From contig PBTG01000078.1 of NCBI GenBank assembly GCA_002726535.1, forward strand, positions 1 to 36,491: DNA of 36,491 bases, in the 5' to 3' direction. Below are positions 15,540 through 24,540 of the stretch, one piece after another. The position numbers and the translations under genes were made by a program. Numbering within the stretch: the first letter of the stretch is position 1; each line of letters starts with the position of its first letter. This DNA comes from Myxococcales bacterium (GTDB lineage Bacteria; Myxococcota_A; UBA9042). The notes beneath the pieces were generated by a model. It was not told the DNA's origin and made no database searches. It saw only the letters and a list, made by a program, of their open reading frames with translations.

Positions 15540-17215
15540 TCAAAGCGCAGGGCTTGCAGATACACAGGATGTCTACCCTGGCTCTATTTGGCAGCAGACT
15601 CACCGTGATGGCGGCGCTCAGTGCGATTGCCAGCGTCGTTGTCGCCAGCCCACCTCGACATGACCGACTGCCAACTGGGCCTCTACGACTCAGCCCGTCA
15701 CGACCAGCAGATCGACTTCCTTCACATGTAGAGACCGCCTCTGGCCGACTCAAGCGCCCGGCAGATCGAGGTGTCTTTCAGATTTCAACGCCCACACACA
15801 ATCAACAGCGTTTCGACGACCGAACCGAGCGAGAGGGACGTCTAGAATATGGTGTCGTCTTCGAACCCACCATTGCCCCTTTCAAGAGAAGCTATTGTTT
15901 TGAACGTGTCGATGCCAATGGACAGCTACGCCGGGCGCTCAATGCGGTACCAATCGAAGCTCGAGGGGGTCCAGATCGACTCCATCATGAGTTATTTTGG
16001 GGAGCCATCCGGGTGCAATTGGAGCCAAATCAAAGGGTCACGCTGCCCTCGGTATCGCCCTCGTCGAGACTGATCGCGTGGGTCAGTGAACCCAAAGTCA
16101 AGCTACAGATGTTTCGAGACGCCAACGGCATCTGGTCGGTATCGTCACCTCAAGAGCACAAAGCGGTCAGCCTTCGGTATCTGATGGATGCGCCTTCTCG
16201 ATATTTCGGGAGCCCTTTGGGCTCAGGAGTGACTCATTTAGACCCTTGGAAACCGAAGCTGGCCCAATCCTTTCAAACCAAAGTCGAGGCCTTGTGGCCT
16301 ACCCTGGGGCTGTCGACGCAGCTCGATCGCAAAGAGCGTATCGAGGCGCTGACACGTTGGTTTCGATCCTTTGAACCCGGAGGGACATCGAGCGGTCGAG
16401 ATCTCCTACAAGTGATCGCGCAACGTCAGGGAGTCTGCCGACACAGAACACATGGCTTTGTTGTGGTCGCCCACAGCCTCGGCATCTCAGCCCGTTACGT
16501 AGGTAATGAAGCCCATGCTTTTGTAGAAGTGTGGGTACGTTTCGCCGACGCACGCGAAGGTTGGCTGAGGATCGATTTAGGCGGTGGCGCCGAGCAACTC
16601 CACCTTCGCGCGACAGGACGGCGAAATCTGCATCGCCCACTGCAGTCTGATGCGTTGCCTAAGCCGATTGCATTTCGAAGTCACATCGGCCGAGTTGCTG
16701 GTGCATTGTCCATGGCTGGTGCAAGCAAAGTGACGATTGATCATCCTGTTCAAATGAATACAACCCCAAAAGGCCACCTCGTCGGTACGCCGACCCAACC
16801 TCGCATTTTGTCGTGGATCGAACATCGGGCACGGAGGCTTGCCGGACAAAAGATCCGTGAGTTGAGTGACCCACGTTCGGTCAGTACCTTAACGATTCAA
16901 GGGCCTGAAAAGGCTTGGAGAAGAGGGGGGTTGAAGGTCCGTGGACAACTCAATGGCCCGGCTCAATCACTGCCAAAGCAACGAATTGAGCTGTGGCTAA
17001 TTTCTCCCGTCGAGCCCACCAAGGCGATCCATGTAGGATCGATGAAAACGGGCGCACAAGGTCATTTTCAAGGTCAAGTGAGACTGGATAGGCGCGTCGG
17101 TCTTGGCCCATGGGATCTCGTTGCATATTTCGCAGGTTCTCCTCAGCTTGCAGCCTGTTATTCTCAAAGCCCAAAGCACTCAAAATCCAGCGGTGATGAG
17201 GCGGCTCGTAAGTGA
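15536..17215 (+). CDS. Secreted transglutaminase-like cysteine protein with a C-terminal Ig-like region
   Basis: About 559 residues. The GTG at 15536 overlaps the preceding stop codon (GTGA) and has AAGG 7 bases upstream; the ATG at 15569 is an alternative and also leaves a signal peptide (LTVMAALSAIASVVVA). The transglutaminase-like core has a plausible Cys-His-Asp triad: GVCRHRTHGF (C301), NEAHAFVEVWV (H327) and WLRIDLGGG (D347), counted from the GTG. The last 120 residues resemble an Ig-like stalk (LKVRGQLNGPAQSLPKQRIELW). Such proteins may be peptidases, amidases or crosslinkers in the envelope. Proximity to alanine racemase 16 bases downstream hints at cell-wall work, but that is an inference. 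No transmembrane anchor is visible at the C-terminus. Confidence 0.83.
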   Translation: MIKAQGLQIHRMSTLALFGSRLTVMAALSAIASVVVASPPRHDRLPTGPLRLSPSRPADRLPSHVETASGRLKRPADRGVFQISTPTHNQQRFDDRTEREGRLEYGVVFEPTIAPFKRSYCFERVDANGQLRRALNAVPIEARGGPDRLHHELFWGAIRVQLEPNQRVTLPSVSPSSRLIAWVSEPKVKLQMFRDANGIWSVSSPQEHKAVSLRYLMDAPSRYFGSPLGSGVTHLDPWKPKLAQSFQTKVEALWPTLGLSTQLDRKERIEALTRWFRSFEPGGTSSGRDLLQVIAQRQGVCRHRTHGFVVVAHSLGISARYVGNEAHAFVEVWVRFADAREGWLRIDLGGGAEQLHLRATGRRNLHRPLQSDALPKPIAFRSHIGRVAGALSMAGASKVTIDHPVQMNTTPKGHLVGTPTQPRILSWIEHRARRLAGQKIRELSDPRSVSTLTIQGPEKAWRRGGLKVRGQLNGPAQSLPKQRIELWLISPVEPTKAIHVGSMKTGAQGHFQGQVRLDRRVGLGPWDLVAYFAGSPQLAACYSQSPKHSKSSGDEAARK

Positions 17216-17231
17216 TAACAGGAGCACAACG

Positions 17232-18443
17232 ATGACATCTCCTCATGACCAGGTAGAGCCGACGCCCCTGACTTGGGTGGAGATCTCCGAACGAGCGTTG
17301 ATGGCCAACGCTCGTCTGCTACAAAAGGTCGCCGCAGGCTCAAAGCGCTCGCCGATTACCTGCGTCATGGTCAAAGGTAACGGCTATGGCCATGGGCTGA
17401 TTGAAGCCAGCCGCTGCTTCGTGAAAGCCGGTATCGATTGGCTCGGAGTCGCTGATATTCGTGAAGCGCAGAGTTTACGCAGCGCCGGCGTCCAAGCGCC
17501 TTTGTACGCTGTGTGCCATGTCGCCCCAAATCAAGTACATGCGGCTGTGAAACTGGGTCTCAAACTTACCGTCTATGACGCCCAAACTGTTCAAGCAGCC
17601 TCCCGAGCAGTTCACGACCTCGGGCGTCCCTGTCATCTTCATCTGAAGCTCGAGACCGGTACCAACCGGCAAGGTCTTCGGCACGACCAAGCGCTTCAAT
17701 TGGCTCAAGAGATCCTCGACACCCCAGGGCTCGTCTTAGAGGGTCTCAGCACACATTTTGCTGACATCGAAGACACAACCGATCACGGGTTCGCCAAACA
17801 ACAATTGGCGCGCTTTCAAGCTGGGCTCAATGCCCTGCGAGACTTGATGAGCAGCAAAGGCGAAGATCCAAACCAACTGATGGCTCACGCATCGAACAGC
17901 GCCGCCGTGATGTTGTGGCCTGAGGTCTCGCTAGACATGGTCCGTTTTGGCATCGCTGCCTATGGGATGTGGCCAAGCAAAGAGACCTTCTTGAGCGCGC
18001 AACAGCTCGGCAGGCGCCCCCTAGATCTGCAGCCTGCGATGACATGGAAGACAGTCGTCGCTCAGGTCCGCGAGGTCCCAAGCGGTGAATGGGTCGGCTA
18101 CGGCCGAACCTTTCAAGCGCTGCGGGACAGTAAGATCGCCATCTTACCGATTGGCTATTACGACGGATACGATCGACGCTTTTCCAGTCGCTCTCAGGTC
18201 CTCATCGGTGGTCACAAAGCTCCCATAGCCGGTCGAGTTGCGATGAACATGGTGGCCGTCGATGTCACCGACAACCCCACTGTCACCCAAGGTGATGAGG
18301 TTGTGTTACTGGGCTCTCAACAGGCGCCAGATGGCAGCGTCTCCGCGCTCCACGCCGAACAATTGGCCCGTTGGATCGGCACCATTAACTACGAAGTCGT
18401 CACCCGCATCAACGATCGCATCGATCGTGTTTTGAAGGATTAA
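17232..18443 (+). CDS. alr: Alanine racemase (PLP-dependent)
   Basis: A 403-residue cytosolic enzyme interconverting L- and D-alanine for peptidoglycan. The PLP lysine motif reads MVKGNGYGHG (K48), against the usual KANAYGHG. The C-terminal half has VGYGRTFQA (the usual site of the second catalytic Tyr), ILPIGYYDGYDRRF and TINYEVVTRINDRIDRV. The segment GRVAMNMVAVDV replaces the common GR-x-x-MDQ, with Asn for Asp. The ATG at 17232 is preceded by AGGAG with 7 bases spacing; the longer open frame overlaps the upstream gene and is rejected. The 16-base gap from the transglutaminase-like gene suggests an operon. Confidence 0.94.
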   Translation: MTSPHDQVEPTPLTWVEISERALMANARLLQKVAAGSKRSPITCVMVKGNGYGHGLIEASRCFVKAGIDWLGVADIREAQSLRSAGVQAPLYAVCHVAPNQVHAAVKLGLKLTVYDAQTVQAASRAVHDLGRPCHLHLKLETGTNRQGLRHDQALQLAQEILDTPGLVLEGLSTHFADIEDTTDHGFAKQQLARFQAGLNALRDLMSSKGEDPNQLMAHASNSAAVMLWPEVSLDMVRFGIAAYGMWPSKETFLSAQQLGRRPLDLQPAMTWKTVVAQVREVPSGEWVGYGRTFQALRDSKIAILPIGYYDGYDRRFSSRSQVLIGGHKAPIAGRVAMNMVAVDVTDNPTVTQGDEVVLLGSQQAPDGSVSALHAEQLARWIGTINYEVVTRINDRIDRVLKD

Positions 18444-18530
18444 ATCGACGACCAACGTGTTATGACCATGCGGATGCTGTCGCGCTCGAGTGAACATCGT
18501 CTTTATCGGTGAGACTGAGGAGAACACCTG

Positions 18531-19391
18531 TTGCCCCACAAAAGACCCACCTTCGGTATGGGAGCCTTTGTCCTGGCGCGTTTTGAACTCGCTAGACAAC
18601 TCCGCGTGCCCTATTCGTGGCTGTCTTTGGTCATGGTGGGGTTGATCTCAGCTCTGATTGGAAAATGGCTCGGAAAACAATCTCAAACTGCCCACGACTG
18701 GGTGGTTTCAGCAGACAGTGCCAAAATCGCGGACCTTGAATTCTGGGGCAGCGCCTCTGTGACAGTCGAAGCGATGATGGAGTTGTTGAGAGTGCATCCA
18801 CCCCTGTTGTTAGGGCTCTTCGCCGGTTCTTTGATGATGGTCCCTGGCCTAGCTTTGACCTTTGGATACGACCAAATCGCCTCAGATATCCAAACGCGGC
18901 ACGCTCGGTTCTTATTGGTCCGACTTAGCCGAGTGGAAATGTATTTGGGCAAAACACTCGCGGCGTTCGGGCTCTTGGTCATCGCAGTTACCGTAGCGCT
19001 TGGACTCGCCGGCGGAGTCTACCTGGCCACGGCAACGACCGACACCGGCAGCGATGCGCTGCTCTATTTGCTGCGAATCTGGGCCACCACTGTGGTCGCG
19101 ACAATTCCTTACGTGACCTTTTTGGGACTGCTCAACGCGCTCTGTGGTCGCGGTTGGTTGAGCTTAATGCTGTGCTTTGTGTTGTGGTCTGGGTTGTGGA
19201 TCCTTGGCGGTATTTCTAGCGCGATGGATTGGCCCCTCGACATCAGCTCGTGGCTCTTTCCGAGCTATGCTCGCCACTTGTTGGCCAGCGATGACTGGAG
19301 TGACCAACTCAACACATGGGTCCATGGCATTACCTTTAGCATTGTGAGCCTGAGTGCTGGCCTGTGGTGGTTTCGGAGGCGCGACTTATGA
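18531..19391 (+). CDS. ABC-2 type transporter permease
   Basis: A 286-residue integral membrane protein with about six helices, for example LLLGLFAGSLMMVPGLALTF, AAFGLLVIAVTVALGLAGGV and ATTVVATIPYVTFLGLLNAL. The N-terminal amphipathic segment (FVLARFELARQLRVPYSW) is typical of ABC2_membrane_2 permeases. The start is TTG at 18531, supported by GAGGAG 8 bases upstream; the ATG at 18558 is an alternative. The stop codon overlaps the ATPase start by four bases (ATGA), so the two form one exporter. An 87-base gap separates it from alr, with no promoter or terminator that I can defend. The substrate is unknown. Confidence 0.86.
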   Translation: MPHKRPTFGMGAFVLARFELARQLRVPYSWLSLVMVGLISALIGKWLGKQSQTAHDWVVSADSAKIADLEFWGSASVTVEAMMELLRVHPPLLLGLFAGSLMMVPGLALTFGYDQIASDIQTRHARFLLVRLSRVEMYLGKTLAAFGLLVIAVTVALGLAGGVYLATATTDTGSDALLYLLRIWATTVVATIPYVTFLGLLNALCGRGWLSLMLCFVLWSGLWILGGISSAMDWPLDISSWLFPSYARHLLASDDWSDQLNTWVHGITFSIVSLSAGLWWFRRRDL

Positions 19392-20326
19392 GCTTCGCGT
19401 TGTCCTTGAACGCCGTATCAAAGAGCTTCGGTGCCCTCCATGTGCTCCGTGGAGTGGATTTGCGTGTGCCGACGGGCACTGTCTTTGGTCTTGTGGGACC
19501 CAATGGTGCCGGAAAAACCACGCTCTTTTCCATCATCAGTGGATACCTACGAGCCGATCAGGGCAGCATCGAGATGTTCGGTCAGGTCATCGAAAAGGGA
19601 CGTCCACCTTCGTGGGGACGCTTTGGAATTTTACCCCAAGACGCCGCATTGTTGCCGCGATCGACAATCGCTGAGCAGTTGACGTTATACGCGATGTTAC
19701 AAGGGCTCACGGAAGACCAAGCGAAACAAGATTGCGACCGTGTACTAAGCGCCGTTCAGCTGGCTGAAGTGGCTCCTCGGAAGCCAACGACCTTGTCTCA
19801 CGGCATGCACAAACGCGTCGGTATCGCGCAAGCCTTTCTCGGCTCACCGGAGTTGGTGATTTTGGACGAGCCCACTGCGGGTCTCGATCCCAACGCCGCG
19901 CGATCGATTCGAAATTGGATCCGTGTACTGAGCGAGTCATGCACAGTGATCGTCTCGAGCCACAACCTCTCAGAGATCGAAGACCTCTGTGATGAAGTAG
20001 CGATTTTGCACCAAGGGACGATCGTTCAGCAGCACACGGTAAGCGGCGTCGTCGCCGGCGCCGCATCTTTGCTGATCCGACCTGAGCGCGAACCGACTGC
20101 CAAAGGACTGGCTGCGATCGACGCGATGCCCTTTGTCATCGGTGTCCAATGGTCATCAGAAGGCGGTCGAATCGCGGTTGAATTTAACCGCGATATGGCG
20201 GCTCCTTCCGTCGCCGCTCGAGAGTTGATCTCGTTGATGATCGAACTCGATCTGCCCTTTGTAGAGCTACAAATTGGAAAGAGCCTCGAAGAGCGCTTTA
20301 TTGAGCAAACCAATACACCCGGCTGA
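19388..20326 (+). CDS. ABC transporter ATP-binding protein
   Basis: A 312-residue ATPase that pairs with the permease just upstream. Visible motifs: Walker A GPNGAGKTT, Q-loop GILPQDAALL, signature LSHGMHKRVGIAQAF (His in place of the usual second Gly), Walker B LVILDEPTAGLDP and the H-loop SSHNLSEIEDLCDE. The extra C-terminal 90 residues after the ATPase core are typical of ABC-2 exporters. The ATG at 19388 is chosen because it makes the ATGA overlap and has GGAGG upstream; an in-frame GTG at 19364 is less likely. The gene converges on clpB with 60 bases between the two stops. Confidence 0.95.
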   Translation: MSFALSLNAVSKSFGALHVLRGVDLRVPTGTVFGLVGPNGAGKTTLFSIISGYLRADQGSIEMFGQVIEKGRPPSWGRFGILPQDAALLPRSTIAEQLTLYAMLQGLTEDQAKQDCDRVLSAVQLAEVAPRKPTTLSHGMHKRVGIAQAFLGSPELVILDEPTAGLDPNAARSIRNWIRVLSESCTVIVSSHNLSEIEDLCDEVAILHQGTIVQQHTVSGVVAGAASLLIRPEREPTAKGLAAIDAMPFVIGVQWSSEGGRIAVEFNRDMAAPSVAARELISLMIELDLPFVELQIGKSLEERFIEQTNTPG

Positions 20327-20386
20327 GCGCACCTAGAGTCCCTCAAACCTGTACTCTGATGCAGCCAAATGACTAGGGACAGAGGA

Positions 20387-22987
20387 TCAACTGGCCAACT
20401 CTAAGGCCAATTCGTCACCTTCTGCCACCGCGACGATCTGACTGCCACTGGGGAAGTCACCATTGAGAATCGCCTGAGCCAATGGATTCTCTAATCGTTG
20501 TTGAATCGCCCTTTTCAGCGGTCGTGCCCCATAGATGGGATCGTATCCTTGCCGCGCTAGCACTCGTTTGGCCTGATCATCGAGATGCAAGGAGAGCTTT
20601 TTCGCTCTCAGCCGCTGAGTCAGACTCTCGAGCTGTAGATCCACGATCAGCAGCATATCTTGCTCTCGCAGGGCTTGAAAGACGACAACTTCATCGATGC
20701 GGTTGATAAATTCCGGTCGAAAATGTCCACGCAGAGCGCTTTGAACCCGCTCCTCGATCTCAGCAGCACTGGCTTTGCCTCCTTGAAGCGCCTCGGTAAT
20801 CACGTGCGCGCCGACGTTGCTCGTCATCAGGACAATGGTGTTCCGAAAATCAACTTCTCTACCTTGGGCATCCGTTAAGCGACCCTCATCGAGGACTTGA
20901 AGCAAGACATTGAGCACGTCTGGATGGGCCTTCTCTAGTTCATCGAAGAGCACCACAGAATACGGTCTACGGCGTACGGCCTCAGTGAGTTGGCCTCCCT
21001 CTTCATGGCCAACGTATCCAGGAGGAGCCCCAATGAGGCGAGCAACCGAGTGCTTTTCCATGTACTCACTCATATCAATGCGAACCATGGCGCGCTCGTC
21101 ATCGAAGATGAACTCGGTGAGCGCCTTGACCAACTCGGTCTTACCGACACCGGTCGGCCCCAAGAATATAAAGGACCCCATCGGTCGATCGGGATCTTGT
21201 AATCCCGATCGCGAGCGACGAATGGCGTTCGCCACAGCACTAACGGCCGGCTGTTGATGAATCACTCGAGCGTTGAGGTGTTCCTCGATTCGCAAGAGCT
21301 TTTGCATTTCCGCCTCTAGCATCTTGGTCACAGGAATTCCCGTCCAAGCGGCGACAACCTCGGCGATCTCTTGTTCGCCGACCTCTTCTTGCAACATCCT
21401 CAGCTCTGACTGGTGATCGGCCAGTTGCCCCTGGAGCAGTACAATCTGGCCCTCGTGCTCTGGAATTACGCCGTAGAGCAACCGAGCAGACTCTTCATGA
21501 TCATGATTTCGCTGTGCGACCTCCAACAATCCGTTGGCCTCATCGATATGCTCTTTACGCTCTCGGATCTCATCAATGAGCTGTTTTTCCCGCTGCCAAT
21601 GAGCTTTGGCGCCAGCGGCCTCTTCTTGTAACTCGGCCACTTCGGATTCCAGAGCTTGCAGACGCTCCAAAGAGGTCTGATCGGTCTCCATTGCCAAGGC
21701 AGCGCGCTCAATCTCGAGTTGTTGAATACGGCGTTCTAGTTGATCGATCTCAGTGGGTAGGCTGTCGATCTCAATGCGCAAGCGACTCGCGGCTTCATCG
21801 ATCAAATCGATCGCTTTGTCTGGCAAAAACCGATCTGAAATGTAGCGATCGCTCAAATTTGCTGCGCTGATCAGTGCAGCGTCTTGAATGCGAACGCCAT
21901 GATGAACCTCATATTTATCCTTAAGACCTCGCAAGATACTGATCGTGTCGACGATCGATGGCTCTGTAACCAAAACCGGTTGGAAACGTCGTTCGAGCGC
22001 CGGATCTTTTTCGATGTACTGACGATATTCATCCAGTGTTGTCGCGCCCACACAACGCAACTCACCGCGTGCGAGAGCTGGCTTTAGCATGTTCGATGCA
22101 TCCATGGCGCCGTCGCCTTTGCCAGCGCCGACCAAGGTGTGCAACTCGTCGATAAACAAAATCAACTCGCCTTGGCTGTTGTTGAGTTCTTTGAGCACTG
22201 ACTTGAGGCGCTCTTCAAACTCGCCTCTGTATTTGGCGCCAGCAACCATCGAGGCGAGGTCCAATGCCAAAACTCGCTTATTTTTTAGTGTTGAGGGCAC
22301 ATCTCCACTGACGATCCGCTGCGCCAGCCCCTCTGCCATCGCCGTTTTACCCACTCCAGGCTCGCCGATGAGTACAGGATTGTTCTTGCGACGTCGTGAC
22401 AAGACCTGCATGACGCGGCGAATCTCATCATCTCTACCGATGACCGGGTCAAGTTGACCCTTGCGAGCGACAGCGGTTAAGTCGCGAGCGTAGCGCTCTA
22501 AAGATTGATAGGTCGACTCCGGCTCTTGGCTGGTGATTCGCTCGCTACCGCGTAACGTCTTCAACGTCGCCAAAAGCGGCTGTTTCCGTACGCCGGCCTC
22601 GTCCAAAATCCGTCCAGCGTCTGCACGACCTTCATCAGCGAGGGCAAGCAGCAGATGCTCGGTAGAGGTGTAGTCGTCGTTGAACAGTCCTCGATGCCGA
22701 TCGGCTTGGGCCAGAAATTCGCGAAAGCGAGCACTGGGTAGCAAATTGGACACCCCATGAACTTGCGGCAAACGTACCAATGAGCGCTCAACTGCCTCAC
22801 GTAAAGGCTCCAATGAGACTTCTAGCTTAGCGAGCAATGGACGCACGACGCCATCGACTTCGTCACTAAGTAAAGCCCCAAAGACATGCTCTGGTTCTAA
22901 GTGCTGATGATTGCGTTGCCTAGCTTGCTGCGCCGCGACAGACAGCGCTTGCTGAGCGTTGGTGGTGTATCCATCCATTTGCATCAT
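20387..22987 (-). CDS. clpB: ATP-dependent disaggregase ClpB
   Basis: An 866-residue Hsp100 protein that, with DnaK, pulls proteins out of aggregates after heat stress. The N-terminal Clp repeat domain comes first (residues about 1-145). Then comes AAA1 with [16 protein letters not shown] and [15 protein letters not shown], and the long coiled-coil M domain (about 405-525, rich in Glu/Leu/Gln) that distinguishes ClpB from ClpA and ClpC. AAA2 has [36 protein letters not shown] and [14 protein letters not shown]. Length matches the family. Two ATGs are adjacent at 22982-22987, and GGGAG lies 3-6 bases upstream. Two inverted repeats lie in the leader. No terminator is obvious between the convergent stops. 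Confidence 0.97.
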   Translation of the reverse strand: MMQMDGYTTNAQQALSVAAQQARQRNHQHLEPEHVFGALLSDEVDGVVRPLLAKLEVSLEPLREAVERSLVRLPQVHGVSNLLPSARFREFLAQADRHRGLFNDDYTSTEHLLLALADEGRADAGRILDEAGVRKQPLLATLKTLRGSERITSQEPESTYQSLERYARDLTAVARKGQLDPVIGRDDEIRRVMQVLSRRRKNNPVLIGEPGVGKTAMAEGLAQRIVSGDVPSTLKNKRVLALDLASMVAGAKYRGEFEERLKSVLKELNNSQGELILFIDELHTLVGAGKGDGAMDASNMLKPALARGELRCVGATTLDEYRQYIEKDPALERRFQPVLVTEPSIVDTISILRGLKDKYEVHHGVRIQDAALISAANLSDRYISDRFLPDKAIDLIDEAASRLRIEIDSLPTEIDQLERRIQQLEIERAALAMETDQTSLERLQALESEVAELQEEAAGAKAHWQREKQLIDEIRERKEHIDEANGLLEVAQRNHDHEESARLLYGVIPEHEGQIVLLQGQLADHQSELRMLQEEVGEQEIAEVVAAWTGIPVTKMLEAEMQKLLRIEEHLNARVIHQQPAVSAVANAIRRSRSGLQDPDRPMGSFIFLGPTGVGKTELVKALTEFIFDDERAMVRIDMSEYMEKHSVARLIGAPPGYVGHEEGGQLTEAVRRRPYSVVLFDELEKAHPDVLNVLLQVLDEGRLTDAQGREVDFRNTIVLMTSNVGAHVITEALQGGKASAAEIEERVQSALRGHFRPEFINRIDEVVVFQALREQDMLLIVDLQLESLTQRLRAKKLSLHLDDQAKRVLARQGYDPIYGARPLKRAIQQRLENPLAQAILNGDFPSGSQIVAVAEGDELALELAS

Positions 22988-23000
22988 TGTCTCCCACTGA

Positions 23001-23020
23001 ACTCACGAAGCGCCGTGAGT
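23001..23020. promoter_or_regulatory. Perfect 7-bp inverted repeat in the clpB leader
   Basis: ACTCACG-N6-CGTGAGT, ending 14 bases before the first clpB start codon and next to its ribosome site. It could be an operator half-pair or a hairpin limiting translation, as in RNA thermometers. Its spacing does not match CIRCE (TTAGCACTC-N9-GAGTGCTAA), although the half-site shares ACTC/GAGT. Confidence 0.45.
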
Positions 23021-23021
23021 C

Positions 23022-23050
23022 GCGAGACTTCGCCTCAACGAAGTGCTCGC
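23022..23050. promoter_or_regulatory. Bulged 11-bp inverted repeat in the clpB leader
   Basis: GCGAG-ACTTCG, loop CCTCAA, CGAAGT-G-CTCGC: an 11-bp stem with one bulged base. No run of T follows on the minus strand, which argues against an intrinsic terminator for the upstream RRM gene. It forms a pair with the repeat at 23001-23020. Confidence 0.45.
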
Positions 23051-23105
23051 ATGTGTGAGATACGCAAGGATGGATTGGGACTCTGTCAAGCAGACGAGCC
23101 CTCAT

Positions 23106-23708
23106 CTACCAGCCGTCATTGTCTTCGAATTGCCGCCGGTCACCGCCGCCACGACCGCCACGACCGCCGCGACCGTCCCGACCACCACGACCGCCACGAC
23201 CGCCACGGCCACCACGGTCAGCATAGTCGTCATGACGCTGATCTCGCTCTTTGCCTCGCCGGCGTTCGCGACGACGACGATCGTCTCGTTCAAACATCGA
23301 AGGCTCTGGGGGGGGCTGTCCATAACTGGAAGGACCACGTCCAGGGCCTCCGCGGCCTCCTTGAGATTCGCCACGGCCGGAAAAGTTCGGCCGAGAGCGT
23401 CCAGCACCCCCACGAAAATCATCTGAGCCGCTATGGCGTGGCCGTTGCTCACGACCTCCAGCTCTTTCCCGAGCGAGATCGACCTTCAAACGGCGCCCAT
23501 CGACTTCTTTGCCATCCATGGCTGATTGCGCGGATGCGGCCTCTTCGATCGTCTCGAAAGTCACGAAGCCAAAACCTCTCGACCGTCCTGTTTCGCGATC
23601 GGTCATTACTTTTGCGTCCGTTACGACACCAAACTCACTGAAGGCTTGTCGCAGTCCGTCATCGGAAGTCGACCAACTGATTCCTCCAACAAAAAGTCTC
23701 TTACTCAT
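23106..23708 (-). CDS. RRM RNA-binding protein with an Arg-Gly-rich tail
   Basis: A 200-residue protein. Residues 1-80 are one RNA recognition motif, with RNP2 LFVGGI (residues 5-10) and RNP1 RGFGFVTF, as in cyanobacterial Rbp proteins and plant glycine-rich RNA-binding proteins. Residues 85-200 are low complexity: RGG, GRG and RDGRGGRGG repeats, an Arg-rich patch DDRRRRERRRGKERDQR, and an acidic aromatic end FEDNDGW. It probably binds cold- or stress-related mRNA in the cytoplasm; the tail should bind RNA non-specifically and could drive condensation (inference). AGGAG touches the ATG with no spacer, which is unusual. Downstream on the same strand is clpB, 118 bases away. Confidence 0.93.
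   Translation of the reverse strand: MSKRLFVGGISWSTSDDGLRQAFSEFGVVTDAKVMTDRETGRSRGFGFVTFETIEEAASAQSAMDGKEVDGRRLKVDLARERAGGREQRPRHSGSDDFRGGAGRSRPNFSGRGESQGGRGGPGRGPSSYGQPPPEPSMFERDDRRRRERRRGKERDQRHDDYADRGGRGGRGGRGGRDGRGGRGGRGGGDRRQFEDNDGW
23141..23217 (-). repeat. Short tandem repeat of about 9 bases coding RGG units
   Basis: On the coding strand a 9-base unit close to GGTCGTGGC recurs with small changes and encodes Arg-Gly-Gly triplets in the RRM protein tail. Such a tract can gain or lose units by slippage without changing frame, because the period is a multiple of three. Confidence 0.8.
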
Positions 23709-23900
23709 CTCCTACCCAGACGGGGCCTCGCTAATGGACCTCTCCAAAGGGGTGACAACGCATCACCCAAGTTTCGGCTTTCATCGGCTGGAGTTGATTC
23801 GTCGCGTGCGTCGCGCGGCGCCCTCCACCTCTACTTGATTGTCTCGCAATTTACTCAGATGTCTATGGTCGATTGTACCGAAACCAACATAAAATACGCA

Positions 23901-23939
23901 CAAAAAAGACGAGGGCCCCTGCCGAAGCAGAGGCCCTCG
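23901..23939 (-). terminator. Intrinsic terminator of pilA
   Basis: A 13-bp stem (23910-23922 with 23927-23939, one mismatch) closed by a TTCG tetraloop on the minus strand, followed by TCTTTTTT. It starts 32 bases after the pilA stop codon and separates pilA from the RRM gene. Confidence 0.94.
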
Positions 23940-23970
23940 CGTACTTTACGAACCGTAGGTTCGAGACCGA

Positions 23971-24540
23971 TTACTCAGTCTCGTTCTCACGGTAGATGGC
24001 CGGTGAGCCAACAGCGTTGCACTCGGCGTTAGTAGCGGCCGGGTCGCCACCACCAACAAGCTGGAAGGTCGAGAAGACGCTGTCACAGTCGAGGTCAGCG
24101 TTGGCCTCGGCAGTGTACATAGCGGCTTTTTTCGTACCAGCAGATGCGTAGCTGTACTGGAAGTAGTGCTGATCAGTGATCGAGAACTTCAGGGCCGACC
24201 AGGTGCTGTTGTTCCACGAGCTGAGCGACGGATCGCAACGGTCATCGCCGTCCGTGTCAGCGTTGCAGCAACCGGTACCTGTTGGAGTACTGTTAGCTGC
24301 TGCCGGGAACTGGCAGGGAACGCGGGACATGGTGCCTTTAGCAGTACGCGGCGTCGTGTAGTACGTCGTCGAGCCCTTTTTGATCATGTCCAACATTTCG
24401 TTGGCCTCAGCCGTTTTGGCTGCACGCATGTACTTGGTGAACTGTGGAACTGCGACCACCGCGAGAATAGCGATGATGGCAACAACAATCATGAGCTCGA
24501 TAAGGGTAAATCCTTTCGACTCGCGAAGATTCTTAAACAT
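23971..24540 (-). CDS. pilA: Type IV pilin
   Basis: A 189-residue major pilin-like protein. The class III leader MFKNLRESKG ends at the prepilin peptidase site G-F, followed by FTLIELMIVVAIIAILAVV with Glu5 of the mature protein. The ATG at 24540 is chosen because AGGAGG lies 7 bases upstream and it gives the normal short leader; six more codons are open upstream. The globular domain has six cysteines, including a CC pair next to NADTDGDDRCD, which looks like a calcium-type Asp loop (inference). Its own sigma-54 promoter lies at 24632-24648 and its terminator at 23901-23939. The position downstream of pilR supports the main-pilin role in gliding or twitching motility. Confidence 0.96.
   Translation of the reverse strand: MFKNLRESKGFTLIELMIVVAIIAILAVVAVPQFTKYMRAAKTAEANEMLDMIKKGSTTYYTTPRTAKGTMSRVPCQFPAAANSTPTGTGCCNADTDGDDRCDPSLSSWNNSTWSALKFSITDQHYFQYSYASAGTKKAAMYTAEANADLDCDSVFSTFQLVGGGDPAATNAECNAVGSPAIYRENETE

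Noticed and set aside
20327-20386. Bidirectional terminator between the ABC ATPase and clpB
   Set aside because: Only a 6-bp GTCCCT/AGGGAC repeat with about 30 bases between the arms and no T-run was found.
23061-23089. TTGACA upstream of clpB as a sigma-70 promoter
   Set aside because: The -35 is perfect, but no acceptable -10 box occurs at 16-18 bases, and no sigma-32 pattern is present. Kept out of the feature list.
23141-23217. Possible CRISPR-like or satellite repeat
   Set aside because: The period is about 9 bases with no spacers, and it encodes RGG units in frame.
22901-23641. His/Arg-rich open frame of 246 codons on the plus strand
   Set aside because: Complement of the Gly/Arg repeats of the RRM gene, which has clear RNP1 and RNP2 motifs on the other strand.
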